Assembly (NCBI GenBank): GCA_964019135.1
Contig: OZ025256.1
Span: forward strand, 21,955,911 to 22,019,910
From: Arenicola marina
Lineage: Eukaryota > Annelida > Polychaeta > Arenicolidae
Reading direction: 5' to 3'
Length of the DNA: 64,000 nucleotides
Shown: positions 9,681 through 21,722 of the stretch, one piece after another
Layout of the letters: each line of letters begins with the position of its first letter
Numbering within the stretch: the first letter of the stretch is position 1
Notes under the pieces: generated by a model
The model's input: the letters and a program-made list of their open reading frames with translations, nothing else
Told to the model about the DNA's origin: nothing
Database searches by the model: none
Translations under genes and position numbers: made by a program

Positions 9681-12600
9681 TTCGCGATGCTTTTCAGAAA
9701 TGGAAAGAGGGTGGTGCTCGTTGAAGAGGTCGTGCGGCATGAGTTTGGGTTTTAAAAATAGCAGCAATGTGTCATATTAATTGTAAGATATTTATCTTTC
9801 ATATGCATTGGTCAATCGGATATTTTTTGCCTCGTGGCACAAACACTTTAAGTATAAGTATATAGATATAAAACCATGTGTCACTTAAGTTGTAATTCAA
9901 CCACTATAAGGTTCTAAAGTCTGCAGGCTTAAGGGAAATGTTTCCAACCCTTACACTTTGGGGTGTCACTGGACAATAATTCATTGTTGCCCACCTTTCT
10001 ATGTGATCTGGATACTAAGCGAGGGTTTGAACTAAAGCTGTGACTGGCCGAGCATTAACATAGCCATGCATTGTTAGGGCTACAGGGATTTGAATGCGGT
10101 TTAACTTCATCATTCCGTACCATGTGGGGTGACAAGAGTAGGTGGTCCATACTGTTTGGATGCTTCTTTAACATATCATAATACAAGTCTTGGACTGGGC
10201 CACTTGTTTTCTTGTAACCATTGTTAGAAATACTAATGTGTAGGGCATAAGCATGTCATATACCCTTTTCAGGTTTTCCAGGTTGATGTCAAGTGCATAT
10301 TGATCCAAAGATTCATATCCAGTGGCGATCTTTCTTTTCTTGTGTGCCTTTTTTTTCTCTTTTTCTTTTCGTGGTTGTTTCCTTTTAAAGGGAATGCCAA
10401 TGACACTTTCGGTGGTTCCTCTAGGTCTCTCGTTAAAGGTATATCTAAATGAGACGGAGAATGCCTGAAAGTGTTGTCTCCAGTCTCAGCAGTAGCAGCA
10501 GACGGGGGAGAACCTGATAACTAAAGGCTTAGAACCCAAGGACTATGGGCGAAAACACCACGACTAAAAGCTTCCCAGCCATAGGTACAAAGTATATAAA
10601 TAAACCACATGTTTATCATAAACAAAATGTCAGCTTCAGATACCCACGATCTTCCTTTTGCCATGGACAGTCTGCCAGATGGTGTTCTTCACTGTGGAAG
10701 AGTGTGTTTTCCCTCAAAAAGTGATATATCCTGCTGATCGTTCGCCAAACGGCTTCTCTGTAAAAACAAACCACTCACAAACACTCACCGCCAAATGCGA
10801 TTTTCAACTCCATGGATGTTATGTTCCTCGGTAGCACCGTTGACAGCTTTCAACAGCCTCGATGCTCCATGACATGTCAACCTTTTCCCACACAACCAAA
10901 TTTGAAACGCCCGCCTCTCGACGCTCGTCGTGCCGGCAGTTTGGAACCCCTAGCGTGGCGTGCAGAGCGTGAGAGCGGGTCAGAGGCAAGCTGAAGCTAC
11001 GTGCATGTATTGCGCTGCGGGACCTATATATGCTCATCCCGGCCTTGCTGTCATCGTCTATATGCCTAACAAGTACGGCGGCCCCTCTCATTTTGATGCG
11101 AAACTATTCTAATGGACTATTGTTTTCTCAGAATGAAAATTATTTGCTAATGATTTATTAACTTCCGTCAAAAATCTCTTGATTTTTTTTATGGTTCCAT
11201 ATTATTATCAATCAGTAGTCAATCTTCCATGTGTGATTGCAATTTACACAATTTATCTGATTAGTGGTTACTTCCAGGGGCAGCGGTCAGAGTGATTTAT
11301 GGTCCTTGTTCAAATTTACTAGGCGCGCAAATCCAGAATCCGTTCCGCTCACTGTGTGCTATACTTTAACATGGCGTGTGCTTCAAGGGTCAGCTCTTTG
11401 CTGTGATTCAGATTAGTCACACGTCACTTAGTTACTTTGTTCTACTACAAATATTCCTGGAAGTTAAATCTCTGATATAAGCTATAGATTATGATATGAA
11501 GTATATGATTAATTCTGTTATGAGGTCCACAAGGGGTTAGATTCAGTTGTTTTAGGAGGACCACCGACTGAAAAATGAACTTCCATTGATTTACTTAACG
11601 ATCCTAAGTTATAGTATTCTTGCAAATGGTACATAACCATGTCACTAATTATCTGCTTTGCGTATTGATTATTTTATTCCTTCAGCAAAGAAGGCTACTT
11701 ATATGAATATACAACGCAATTACAGGTCGACAGACAACATAAAAAATTACTGATCACACGAATATGCCGAACTTGCTTTCTTTCCTATACTGGTGGATAT
11801 ATCCGACCCAATCTCAGCCCTGCGCCCCCTACCGAGTAACGGCCCTACGGCTTTTTACCGGACCGCTAGTTCCTCTAGTTTACTAAACTCACACCCCCCA
11901 CACCTTTCAATCCTTAACGTATACATGTTGTCCCTATCTCGCACCACCCACACTTCCTACGTATGAACCTCATTTCGATCCCATTTTCCTTACCCACTAT
12001 CTCTTACCGGCCACTTACTGACAACAATTAAAAACCTTTTCGAACACATCCTGAACAAGCCCAGCCAAGACAAGACAGCCTAAATTTGTAATGAATAATA
12101 ATACTAAATACAAATATTAGTTGAATTCCCTTCCATAGGGGAATCTATTATAGACAGTTTCATCACTGACACTCAAACAGAACGTTATACACAATTGATA
12201 CATAGACAGTCCGAAATTGCAGACGATTTTGTCCAGCTTGTGTTAGTTGGTTAATAAATACATATATATTACCGATGGTTTCTTAATGAAGGGCAAGCAT
12301 GCCTAACGTTTCTTGACGAATGTAGCCCAACTGCATTGTTTATATATATGAATATCATACTTTCGCCATTGTCCACTTGCCCATTTAATACTAGAATGTA
12401 CACACCATTTACTTAGGACTTCATTGACCAGGGCTGCCACATATACCACAACACCAGCCAAAGATACTTTTATCCATCAGTTAATTATTAGGCGTGACTC
12501 CTCCTTGCGGCAACCTATCGAAGACAACCATTCAAGATGACCGCGCATGTATCAATGGGATATATACCTAATTAGGAAGATGGAAACGCCCACAGATATT

Positions 12601-13535
12601 GAATATTGTTCAACAGCATTGCATCGCATGTTGTTAGGGAATGACTGAACACATTAACAAGCACGACGGACGCACATTGTATTATATCAATCATGTATTA
12701 TATCAGTAATGTATTCTGGGCGCGTATTTCATAGAGTATATATACAAAGTGCCAACAAGTAACGAGACGCGATATGCTACATCAGCATAACCTCGACATC
12801 ATGAAGCTTACAGCAACGTTAGCATAAACAGAGCGTGAACTTCATTCGTCATAACAATAGAAAGAGTTATCAGTGCGGCAGAATGTTTGCGATCACCATC
12901 ATGATGAGCTAAAACACTGTACAACAAGCAACATAGCAATGAACGTTATGACCAGCATCATGGAGGGTGTTAATACAGTTCATTCATCCATTCAAGCTTC
13001 TGTGGTCGGGGAATTAGTCAGTGTAATGATAACACTCATCCGTGCTGAATATGTCGTGCTATTTATTAAATGAACATATCAGTATATACAATACACATTT
13101 CCCAAGCGTCTCTCTAGGACCGTCTCCCGGTTGCTCGGGGGTTGCCCTTATTTATAGAGGAAGCGCGGACGTTATGGTGAGCACCGTGAGGCAGCTTGGA
13201 TCCGAGCTATGGCTCGACAGGCTCCAGACCACTATTGTGTTAGATGGTTGACTTCAGATGGTAATAAAATAATCAATACGCAAAGCAGGAATGTAAGAAT
13301 TCGCAAGATAATTAGTGACATGGTTATGTACCTCTGACCGCTGCCAGTGAGCGGGCGAGTCGGGGCTGGGCGCGGCCCGTGGGCATTCAGGGCTGGGATC
13401 GTGAAGCGGGCTGCGCCCGTGAGCCTGCGTGCGCTGCTTGGTTGGCGGGCTGGCTCCCGGCGCACTACTACATGGCTTGACAGGGGAAAGTGCACTACGA
13501 TATGACCATGGTAGAAACATGGAGTTGCATTGCTT
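9681..13535. other. long intergenic stretch, no supported gene
   Basis: No domain, RNA gene or repeat array recognised. There are overlapping open frames on both strands at 10812-11091 in a locally GC-rich patch, which could be a promoter or first exon but has no motif. The rest is AT-rich. Confidence 0.4.
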
Positions 13536-13901
13536 ACTTTCAGGGTTTTGTTAACGTGTGGACGTGTTGACTTGATGATTTCCAGTTTTAGAATTACGTT
13601 TTCCGATATACTCATATACTGAATTATTTTCGGGGTCTTTAATGCTAAAGTTTTTACATTTTTACCACTGCACAAAACCCCTTCAAAATTCTGCTAAAAC
13701 TCCCGTTAAAATCAAATCAAAGACCGATGATATTGTACGGTCGCGGCATGAGGCGTAGCGCTGTTGGCCAATAACTTTTACCTGCCCGTTTGGTCGACAG
13801 GAAGGGAGCGGAGTGGGTGGTAGAGGGTCCTGTTACAACGTCGGCATTACCCATTGCCCATTACCCATTAAACTGTCCGACAAATGTCATTACTCGCTCT
13901 T
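13536..13901. other. unassigned; possible decayed LINE 3' tail end
   Basis: The stretch includes TTTCAGGGTTTTG near 13540 and CCCGTTAAAATCAAATCAAA near 13703-13722, which resemble the start and end of the Jockey/I-type tail found elsewhere in the window. The intervening sequence does not align by eye, so this is only a possible heavily decayed copy. Confidence 0.25.
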
Positions 13902-14175
13902 GACTCTGTAAGGTATAATCCATCCATGAGGACGACAGCACACCTCTCGGCCTGAGTTAACGGCCTTCAGGCAGTTCCAGTCTAGGTGGTAATAGTAGTG
14001 TCTCTAGGAATGGTGGTAGCCAAGAGCGAGTGATACCTTCTGTGACTCTGTAAGGTATAATCCATCCATGAGGATCACAGCACACCTCTCGGCCTCTGGG
14101 TTAATAGCGTTCAGGCAGTTCCAGTCAATGTGATAATTGTAGTGTCTCCATTAGCGGTGGTAGCCAAAAGCGTTG
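13902..14175. repeat. tandem duplication, about 140-bp unit x2
   Basis: Two direct copies, 13902 to about 14035 and 14041 to about 14175, share GACTCTGTAAGGTATAATCC, CAGCACACCTCTCGGCC, TTCAGGCAGTTCCAGTC and a GTGGTAGCCAA ending. They differ by roughly 15 percent. There is no coding signature. Confidence 0.8.
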
Positions 14176-14475
14176 CTGTAGAATGGATTATTCTCGTATC
14201 TCGTCGCGACAAGGGTTGTGTTAAACTCTTGTGCTTAAAGTCCGTCCTGTAAGTCCTGGCAGCCATCGTTTTGTGACGGTGTAGGTCGAGGCTGATGTCG
14301 AGGGCTGGGGCATGGACCGGTTGTGACGCCATACAACGCTTGTTTTCCCCTCGTGCTTGCGGTCGTGGGATGGTGGGGGTGCTGGGGGCCTTGTCTACCG
14401 GACGCCACTGGATGACTTGTGCGATCACAGTTCAAGCACGAGAAAGCTGGATGTGGGTTGTCTGTGCATTGTCCA

Positions 14476-14645
14476 CCGATATCACAATTGTGACTGTCCA
14501 TCTGTTTTACGTGTTCCAGAACGTAATGCTGTACTTGGATTTTCTTTGGTCGATATCACTCCCGATGTCACAGTTGTGACTGTCCATCTGTTTTATGTGT
14601 TACACGGGCGCGATGCTGTACTTGGATTTCCTTTGGCCGAGATCG
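14476..14645. repeat. tandem duplication, about 86-bp unit x2
   Basis: Two direct copies start at about 14478 and 14564. Both contain TTGTGACTGTCCATCTGTTT, an ATGCTGTACTTGGATTT segment and a CTTTGG ending. Together with the duplication at 13902-14175 this region is a patchwork of short local duplications, perhaps subterminal repeats of an unrecognised element. Confidence 0.75.
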
Positions 14646-14649
14646 CTCC

Positions 14650-15767
14650 GATATCTCATGTGCATAAAGTTCCTATGCAATCAAAGCTGTAACTAATTGG
14701 TGAATATAGTTCTAAGGATTCCATCTTGTGCAACATGTTTCATTACCGTCCTTTTAAGCAAAGCCATTCTAAAAAGATACGCAACTGGCGAATGAGTAGC
14801 GTCAAAGTATCTACAGATGGATGACAGAAACCTTTGTTATTACAAATCAAACGAGTAAGTGGTTGTGTGAAACACAAATGATGATGTGTGCACTTATCTG
14901 CTCTTGGTGTGACTGGGTTTGAACCAAATGGTTATGCAATATTCCGGTGATGTAGTGATTAAGACAAACGGTATATGAATATAACCGTCATGTGAAACTG
15001 TAACGACAGTCTTGTCCTCTTCATCACCAGAAGTAAAATGGGAACGGGGGTGCTGCGATGAGGGAGGACTCCAAATCCCGCTCAATATACGGCTGCTGGA
15101 TTCGTGTACGTGCGTGAGATAATGCATATATACACATCTATCTATGCACATATATACATAACGATAAGTATTGATATATATTATAATAAAGAACAACTCT
15201 AATGAGAGGCTTAATATCAAATAGCTTAATATATCCAAGTCCTTCGTAAATGCTACATGGTATAGGCATTCATGCATTTGTTATATAGTTACCTCCAGTT
15301 TTTGAGATACTTGTCGGGGGTCTTCTCCAATTGTTCCATCGGATTAATATATATTAATTGCTGTTCCCTCGGCTTTATAACCTACAAGTCAGGGTAAATC
15401 AGCACAATGAGCACTGAGATCTATGTGAAGAAGATAATAAACCGGCAGCATGAAAATGATCTTACCATTACAAAATTAATGAGAAATGCAACAATGTTCC
15501 ATTAATTAATTACTTGTTTCATTAATAACGTAAATTCCCATCATTTGGGTAAACATCGTTTGTTTAACATTAAGTGAAAACTGATATTCCTTTAAGGCAG
15601 TAGTGCATTGCTTTGTGTCCTATCGTCCCCATCGGGTAGCGAACCTGTTCCCTCACTCGTCGGATTCACAATTAGGCTAAGCCATGTTAACACTCTGTAT
15701 ATCTGCGTACAAAATAAGGATCTGCACTGCTGATCTAAGCAACGATATATACTCTATACAAATTTGG
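14650..15767. other. intergenic, no supported gene
   Basis: AT-rich sequence with a degenerate TA/CA microsatellite near 15120-15185. No gene-like signal. Confidence 0.4.
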
Positions 15768-15769
15768 CC

Positions 15770-16308
15770 CGTTTAACATTCGTACACTATATACACTGCG
15801 GGAGCCACGTCGGCAAGCAAAGGCTGGGACCATCGTGACCCCCGCTCTACATCCGCAAGGACAACTACTAGATGTGCCTGGTGCACCTGATGGGAGCCGC
15901 AAAGGCTAGCACCCCCGCGGCTCCCTCTCCGCAATAACCATTGCACAGATCTATGCCCCATAGCTCCGGTGGGTGCTCTGACAAAATGGAGGGGGCCTTT
16001 AAACCGCAAACGTACTTCGATCCGTTGCCCGCAACAACTCTGTCAGGAGAACATCCCAGAAAGGGATATGCTTTACATACAAAAATACCACACGCCCTTG
16101 AGTTCTCACGACGTTCAAGTTCGTACTGTTTGACCGCAACTTGTTCAAACTGCCTTCCATACTTCATTGATGGAGATTCTACCACTTGTTTCGACAAGTA
16201 GCAGTCGGCCACCTTCCTGAAGTCCTTTCTCATGGTTGCCTTGTAAATCCTACCATAATTCGACGACTGCAAGCGGAGCCCAAGCTGACTCTGCCACTCT
16301 GAGCTCAA
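15770..16308 (-). pseudogene. YqaJ-type nuclease ORF of an ISL2EU-like DNA transposon
   Basis: The minus-strand frame opens with WQSQLGLRLQSSNYGRI, then SPSMKYGRQFEQVAVKQYE, then CKAYPFLGCSPDRVV and a GLKAP remnant of the V-x-K-C-P motif. This is the order of the YqaJ/lambda-exonuclease-like fold: R-x-x-x-S-x-x, M-x-Y-G-x-x-x-E, P-F-L-G-x-S-P-D, E-x-K. The catalytic Asp of S-P-D is present, but the later E-x-K appears as G-L-K, and the frame drifts out of register after about 15900, so the protein is probably dead. ISL2EU elements are known to pair such a nuclease with a DDE transposase, and one lies 0.5 kb upstream on the same strand. Confidence 0.6.
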
Positions 16309-16442
16309 CGTGCATGCATGAATTGTTTATTGTATTCCGAGGTACAATTTTACTGCGGGGGATGTCAATAGAATAATACATCTGTGTTTACTTGTGACAC
16401 TTCAGATCGACTATGCAATTGTTTTATCTACAAGCTTACATG

Positions 16443-16580
16443 TTTTGATACTTTCAGGGTTTTAGTGCTGACTCTGAGTTATTTAGATTGAAATATACCA
16501 GTATGGCACCTGGCACGATATAGCCTTACGGCAGCTGAAAGTGCCGTTAAAACCCCATCAAATCAAATCAAATCAGATCG
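16443..16580 (+). mobile_element. Jockey/I-type LINE 3' tail copy
   Basis: The sequence runs from TTTCAGGGTTTTAGT through GAGTTATTTAGATTGAA, a GGCACGATATAGCCTTAC core and GTGCCGTTAAAACCCCATCAA to an (AATCA)n end. This is the last ~130 bp of the LINE at 36415-42243 and marks a severely 5'-truncated insertion. It sits between the two ORFs of the ISL2EU relic, so it inserted after or during that element's decay. Confidence 0.8.
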
Positions 16581-16639
16581 ACTATGCTGTACTCTTTACG
16601 ATGCTCGATCTGAAGTTGCAGTAAAAACACACATCTAAT

Positions 16640-17102
16640 TTTATTCTATTTCCCAGGGTAATCAGATTGGAATTCAGTTATTTCTTGAATATTGTGTACG
16701 TTTTAGCCAAACCGATGATTCTCTCTATATGAATGCGTCTCGAAGCCACTTTACGATCGCTATGTACTTCTTCAGGTTCCAGCTGAGACTTCCCTTTTAG
16801 AAGCGTAATGGTGTATTTACACAAACAGCTTTGTGGGCAAATAAATCCTGAAGCATAATACCTCTGTCCGCCATGATGCTGTCCCCTTTGTTAATTAAAC
16901 CGGCATCCCTGCAAAGGGCACTTCCTTCGAGAATCTGCCTGTCGCTGGCACTTGCACTGTAAACATTACTTACATATGAAACCACGCCCCTCGATGTGGA
17001 GCCAACAATAACCTTCAACGTGTTTTTTGTTTTTATAACTAGAAAACATCTCTCGTTGGGGCCCAGAGGCTGTCGGTTTTTGTATGGGAACCCCATTTCC
17101 AC
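16640..17102 (-). pseudogene. DDE transposase fragment of ISL2EU/IS4EU type
   Basis: The minus-strand frame contains KVIVGSTSRGVVSYVSNVYS, then SASDRQILEGS, GDSIMADRG and LQDLFAHKAVCVNTP. After a one-base shift near 16800 it continues as KGKSQLEPEEV, VASRRIHIERIIG and LAKTYTIFKK. This is the DDE_4 superfamily pattern: hydrophobic strand plus S-D-K/R-Q, G-D-S-x-M-A-D-R-G, later R-x-H-V-E-R. The first catalytic segment and any THAP finger are not visible. A stop follows the second part. Together with the YqaJ ORF downstream it makes an ISL2EU-like relic of about 1.4 kb. Confidence 0.65.
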
Positions 17103-18042
17103 CCAGGATAACTATTTAATTCGGATAACTGAAAGTATCACAAATTAATGCAATCTGAAGATGGCGGTGCCTGATGTTGGCGTCATGCGGCGGTACCTGA
17201 TTACTTGCCTGGTCTGAACGGTGACCCCATGTCACTGTCGGAGTTGGAGGGCGATCTGAGCTCCCCATCATCGTCAGATGACGAAGGGAATTGACATGTG
17301 GCATGCAACGACTGGGCATATGTAACTTGTGGTGTAGTTAGGGGCACATGGCCCAGTGCGTAGAATGGACTATCCTTGTACAAGGGGCACAGCGCTTTCC
17401 AACCCCACAGTGGACAGCCGAAATACTGCGCAGAAGTGCTTGCAAGGCCGATGGGACTTTGCACAGTCTGCGCTAGTTCAAGACGCCATTCCGCTAGAAT
17501 GTCCGAAGTCTATTTGGTGCTTTGCCTCCAAGTCAATAATACAAGTCATATATACCACATAATGGATATAATCATAACCAGTTTAATTCATATATATATA
17601 TTATTATTAATATTTGACGTTTGGTGGTTGTTATTCATCAATTAACTTAACGTCGTTAACTTCTAAGTCGTCAAGATGCTGCAATTTACTTTTTTTTTCA
17701 ACCACGCAAAAAACGAGAATGACATATTTGTTATTCTTTGTTTATACGGCTTATGAAGGATTTACTGTCCATAAATAATGAATAAAAATAAAATAACAAA
17801 TTCGTCACCTGTGCATTGGACAGCCATTTGGATGTGAACCATCGCTGAAGCTTGTCCTCGGTCACCCAAAGTTCGCTCTATTTCACCCGAATGACAGCTT
17901 CCTGGAATACCTTTACATCCCTGGCTTTTGCTGCCGTTTGCCGAAGACCACAACGATATAACAATATATACAACAATACGGATATGCTTATAAGAACCAG
18001 TTCTTACTATCAAGATTTGATCTATTGGCTGTTTGTTCATCA
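17103..18042. other. unassigned, possible transposon flank
   Basis: Minus-strand open frame 17201-17464 contains a serine/aspartate-rich stretch (SSSDDDGELRSPSNSDSD) that could be the linker upstream of the DDE domain, but I cannot confirm it. A TA-rich stretch lies at about 17591-17610. Confidence 0.3.
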
Positions 18043-18486
18043 TTACACAACGTTTTCATCAAAGTGCTTCAGGGTGTGTGCCGCGGTCCTCACCGCAGCC
18101 AGTGAAGACATCTGCTCCATGCACTTGTTCAACTGAGACATCGCCTTGGATGTCTGTTGGAGGAGGTCGTGGGAAGTATCATCGGTACCTGTAGTGTCGG
18201 TAGTAGCTGATGGCACCTGACTGGAGTCGTGGGAAGTATCATCGGTAGTTGTGCTGTCGGTAGTAACTGGTGGCACCTGACTGGAGTCGTGGGAAGCATC
18301 ATCGGTAGTTGTAGTGTCGGTAGTAGCTGGTGGCACCTGACTGGAGTCGTGGGAAGTATTATCGGTAATTGTAGTGTCGGTAGTAGCTGGTTGCACCTGA
18401 CTGGAGCGCCCCCTCTTAGGCTTAGGTACAGCCTCAGCAGCCTCCACCAGCCGATTAGGCTTGCTCCTGGATCGCTAAGTTGGCAT
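18043..18486 (-). pseudogene. Ser/Thr/Asp-rich tandem-repeat protein, broken near its start
   Basis: A minus-strand frame ends at 18043 and holds four units of about 20 residues on the theme SSQVPPATTDTTTTDDTSHD (60-bp period, about 18170-18400), preceded by a basic AT-hook-like PKPKRGRSS. It is followed by a non-repetitive end with SKAMSQLNKCMEQMSSLAAV and LKHFDENVV. An ATG at 18491-18489 opens as M-P-T and hits a stop at the fourth codon, then the frame stays open through RSRSKPNRLVEAAEAV. That suggests a once coding gene with an early nonsense codon, or a start downstream. Neighbouring the ISL2EU relic, it may be part of it or a host exon. No family recognised. Confidence 0.4.
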
Positions 18487-19250
18487 TATGACGATCTGAA
18501 GCGAAAGAACGAGGTATTCCACACCAGTGGTGCAGGTAGATATAAATGTTGATAGCCATTCTCTATGTAAAATGTGAGGGGCAGGCAAAATATAAGATAA
18601 AACAAAATAAAAATGTTTAAGATTGCGAGAGTCGTGCGTCATATGGTTGTGACTGACTGGAGTGTTAGCTGTGTGCCACAGAAGTGACTAGCTGGTAGCA
18701 AAAATCAGACGTGTACTTAACATAGCGACAGCCGTGCATCACGCGTTTAATTGTAACTGACGAAGGGTTGGCCTGGGCCAAGGTAAGGCCGGGATCGGCA
18801 TGTGGACCCGGGGAGCGTACTCGTTAACCCCGCCTGAGCTGGTGCGGGTGCTGGGAGACCTGGGCCAGCTGGCCATAGTGCTCCGTGGCACTGTCCGCTG
18901 AGTACCTTGGGAAATATTTCTAAACAGTGATGGCCGTTGTACGTTGCCGAGACCGCCAAAATATGTAAAAAGAGCTGTGAGCTTTTTCTGCGAGCAAATG
19001 TGCGCGGAGGCAAAATATATGGCGTCAGCAAAGGACGCGCGCGTGGGTCACGTGACTGGTGACCCAGGGTCCGGATGCACTCGGACTCAGCCGTCATAGC
19101 GACTCCGTGCATTGTTCACCCCGGTCATCGCTAGTCAGCGCCGCCGCTACTCAACAAATGGAATTATGACACGTAATTCCCTATTTGTAACACGAAAACG
19201 TCATTTATGTTAAATACACTATTTAAGACGAACATTTCCAATTTCGTGTT
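18487..19250. other. intergenic; GC-rich patch
   Basis: A GC-rich stretch at about 18770-19100 has an open minus-strand frame (18747-19112) without any motif. Nothing else recognised. Confidence 0.35.
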
Positions 19251-19273
19251 CCGACACAAACTGTTGTCCTTAC

Positions 19274-19485
19274 CTCGACGGTGGTCGACCCCGTCGAGTT
19301 CAATGATACAGCCTTTTGACGAGATTTGTCCACGGATACGCCGTAAAGCGTCACGCGGTCGTCCACGCTGCATCGCGGATCCTCACTTTGGCGTCCCGAA
19401 AATTTGACTTCCATTAATTGTCCTGTCAAATTCGTCTCTTAGCAGCACTGCTCTTTTCTTAAAATGCCCTCCGTCGTGAACACTG
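19274..19485 (-). pseudogene. exon-like OB-fold (RPA-type?) fragment, copy 1
   Basis: The minus-strand sequence ends in a good donor (GTCGAG|GTAAGG, donor at 19273) and reads GGHFKKRAVLLRDEFDRT, then, after a 4-base insertion (ATTAATTG here versus ATTG in the copy at 26668-26869), VKFSGRQSEDPRCSVDDRV and SVDKSRQKAVSLNSTGSTTV. The pattern V-x-F-W-G-x-x-x-x-D, D-x-V-x-L-x-G-V-x-V and S-L-N-S-T is reminiscent of OB folds of replication protein A-like proteins. This is recall, not a search. Because of the insertion this copy is out of frame. Confidence 0.4.
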
Positions 19486-20009
19486 CCAACCTTAAAATAA
19501 TACATTCAATAACCTTCAATGCATTACTCCGACCCTTCACACACGCTTGTCTCATTTGACGAGGTCACGGCTAAACCTAACCAACATAACCTTACCGGTT
19601 TGCCTACACTCCCGATTTGTAACAAACAATGTGTTTCCCTATGCGCAACATTTCTTCCAGCAACCACATCTCCCGCACGTATGTTTCCATGTATATCCCA
19701 TTCCCGCCAACCTTAACACAACCTCACTCGCTCAGTCCAAACGTATTCAAACATATTCAAATAAGTCGTACGTCACTCATGCGCTGCAGTGACACTGACT
19801 CACCACAGGTTTCTCCGGGACCGCTAGTATAATGTCTGAGCCATGTTTCATTTAATCTAAGTATGTCATATCAGTCCACTGGTACTCGGGGGTTCTTTGC
19901 CCAAACTATCTTGCGCGTGGACTTTGATTAATTTCATATGTAGCGTGAGATATATTAATTAGCTCATATTTTAACTGTATCACTAAAAGCATATATTAAG
20001 TGTAACAAC

Positions 20010-20144
20010 CTTCACAGCTGGTTCCATCTTCGCGAATCGCAAATCCGGCTATGCACAAATACTCGGCCACATTGTTGACGACTTCACAGGAATGTTGGCA
20101 ATTTCCATTGTTGTAGCACGGGTTGACAGCTGACATGTTTACGG
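20010..20144 (-). CDS. EGF-like domain exon
   Basis: The minus-strand exon is bounded by acceptor TTGTTCTTCAG (AG at 20146-20145) and donor GAAG|GTTGTT at 20009, 135 nt long with both introns in phase 1, the classical symmetric phase of EGF exons. It encodes NPCYNNGNCQHSC, then EYLCIAGFAIREDGTSCEG: six cysteines in EGF order, with the typical Y-x-C-x-x-G-x-x-x-x-x-D-G-x-x-C end. The product would be extracellular. Neighbouring exons of the same protein were not identified, so it may be an isolated exon of a large multi-domain gene or a remnant. The GTTGTT donor is weaker than average. Confidence 0.62.
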
Positions 20145-21722
20145 CTGAAGAACAAAAGTAGATACATGTGACCCTCGAAGCTCAGTGATTAGAATTTCAA
20201 TGTAGTATGAAGACTCAAGGAATCTATGAAAGTCAATGTGCTACCGACACTGACGTGATCTAAATATCCCAAAAAATCTGTATAGTTTTCGCCCGTTTAC
20301 AGTTTACGCAACAGTTCGAAATAATGATTTTATTCCTTCTTACCACATGACTAGTCCAATAAACTGGCAAGCACTAAAATATCAATGTTTAACACAAAGC
20401 CATAAAATCATCATTTTCATCAACAAGAAAATGAGGTTTGAAAGTATGTGCAAGAAAAGTTTAACAGTAAGCCGAAATTTGACACATTTAACGTTTTTAA
20501 TAGTCTGCAAATTCCTCTACCATCTACAATGAATACTATATGCTCCCAGATCAGTCACAAACTTACTGAATTTCATATTTCATTACCCGTATGCACTTCC
20601 AACCACAATACGCTAACAATACTTTCCTTCCATTTCCCCTACCACACTGCCATTACCGTTGCACAATGTTTCCAAACATTCCCTGTCCAAAACAAACACT
20701 CCTCCCAATCACATTTCCACTTCTTCCTCCTTATCCTCGCATCCACACAAGCACAGTCGCGGCCTGTTCCACTCACACACGCCGATCTACACAATCACGT
20801 CCTCTCCATTACTAGGGGTCACGTTCTTCTTACAAATTGGAGTTGTAGCCAAACAGCATCTTACCAGTGCCCCCGCCCGCCCCGTAGCTACGATACCCGG
20901 GCTTTGGGGTAGGGGGTTGGAGTACGCGGCGGCGTGGGGGAAGGGGTGGGGGCTACGCGCCGGAGATGACGATGCGTTGCGGCTGTGGCTGAGGTGACAA
21001 TTGTGTCTGCAAGTGATTATGCCCTACAATCACACAGTCACAGTTCACCTTACTTCCTTTTTGTCCACCTTCTACACCAGGATACGTTTCTATATGCTCC
21101 ACTCGGTTGCTATGCATCCATCTCAAAATGACAGCTTCATACATTCTTCTATTTACTATTACACCTCAATAGATACAAGGACTTACTTCTTTACGATATT
21201 ATGCATGCATCTCGTAGTCACACCTACATAATATTGAAATTCAATACCATAATTTCCCATAAAAAATACATCGTCTCCTTATGTGCTATATCATGACTAT
21301 GCTCAAGACACCTGTCACGAAATTATGTCAACAATTAACAGCTAACGATCCATCTACTGCGCATTCTGACATAGCTGCATCACTAACAAGGCTATAGAGA
21401 ACCAGTGAAACGTGCTCTTGCTACTGCCTTACGATACCTTATATATCGCTTCCGCTGGATATCCTACTAATGATTTATCTGCCTTTCTTTGCAACTAGTT
21501 ATTGACGCTCATAATACAAAACACATTAACATAACGTAAATTCAACATGATCCGAACAACATGTAAGTACATGTGAATAGTTCAATAAACATCACTTTAG
21601 AAAATAGATATAAAATAAAATAAAAAACATCTGTCACTTCAACACTTTGTCACATATGTCCTTACCATATCCTATTGTCATGTACAAGGCACTAAAGTTA
21701 ACTTCTACCACTTTAGTGTCCA
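20145..21722. other. intronic or intergenic sequence
   Basis: AT-rich, C-biased sequence (many short CAC and ACC runs). Overlapping open frames on the plus strand at 20448-20997 reflect this base bias rather than conserved protein; no motif was seen. Confidence 0.35.

Noticed and set aside
13232-13675. 147-codon minus-strand ORF with an Ala/Pro-rich centre
   Set aside because: GC-rich patch without motif, and overlapping frames are equally open.
20448-20997. Overlapping plus-strand ORFs
   Set aside because: Caused by C-rich, G-poor base bias that lacks stop codons; no conserved residues seen.
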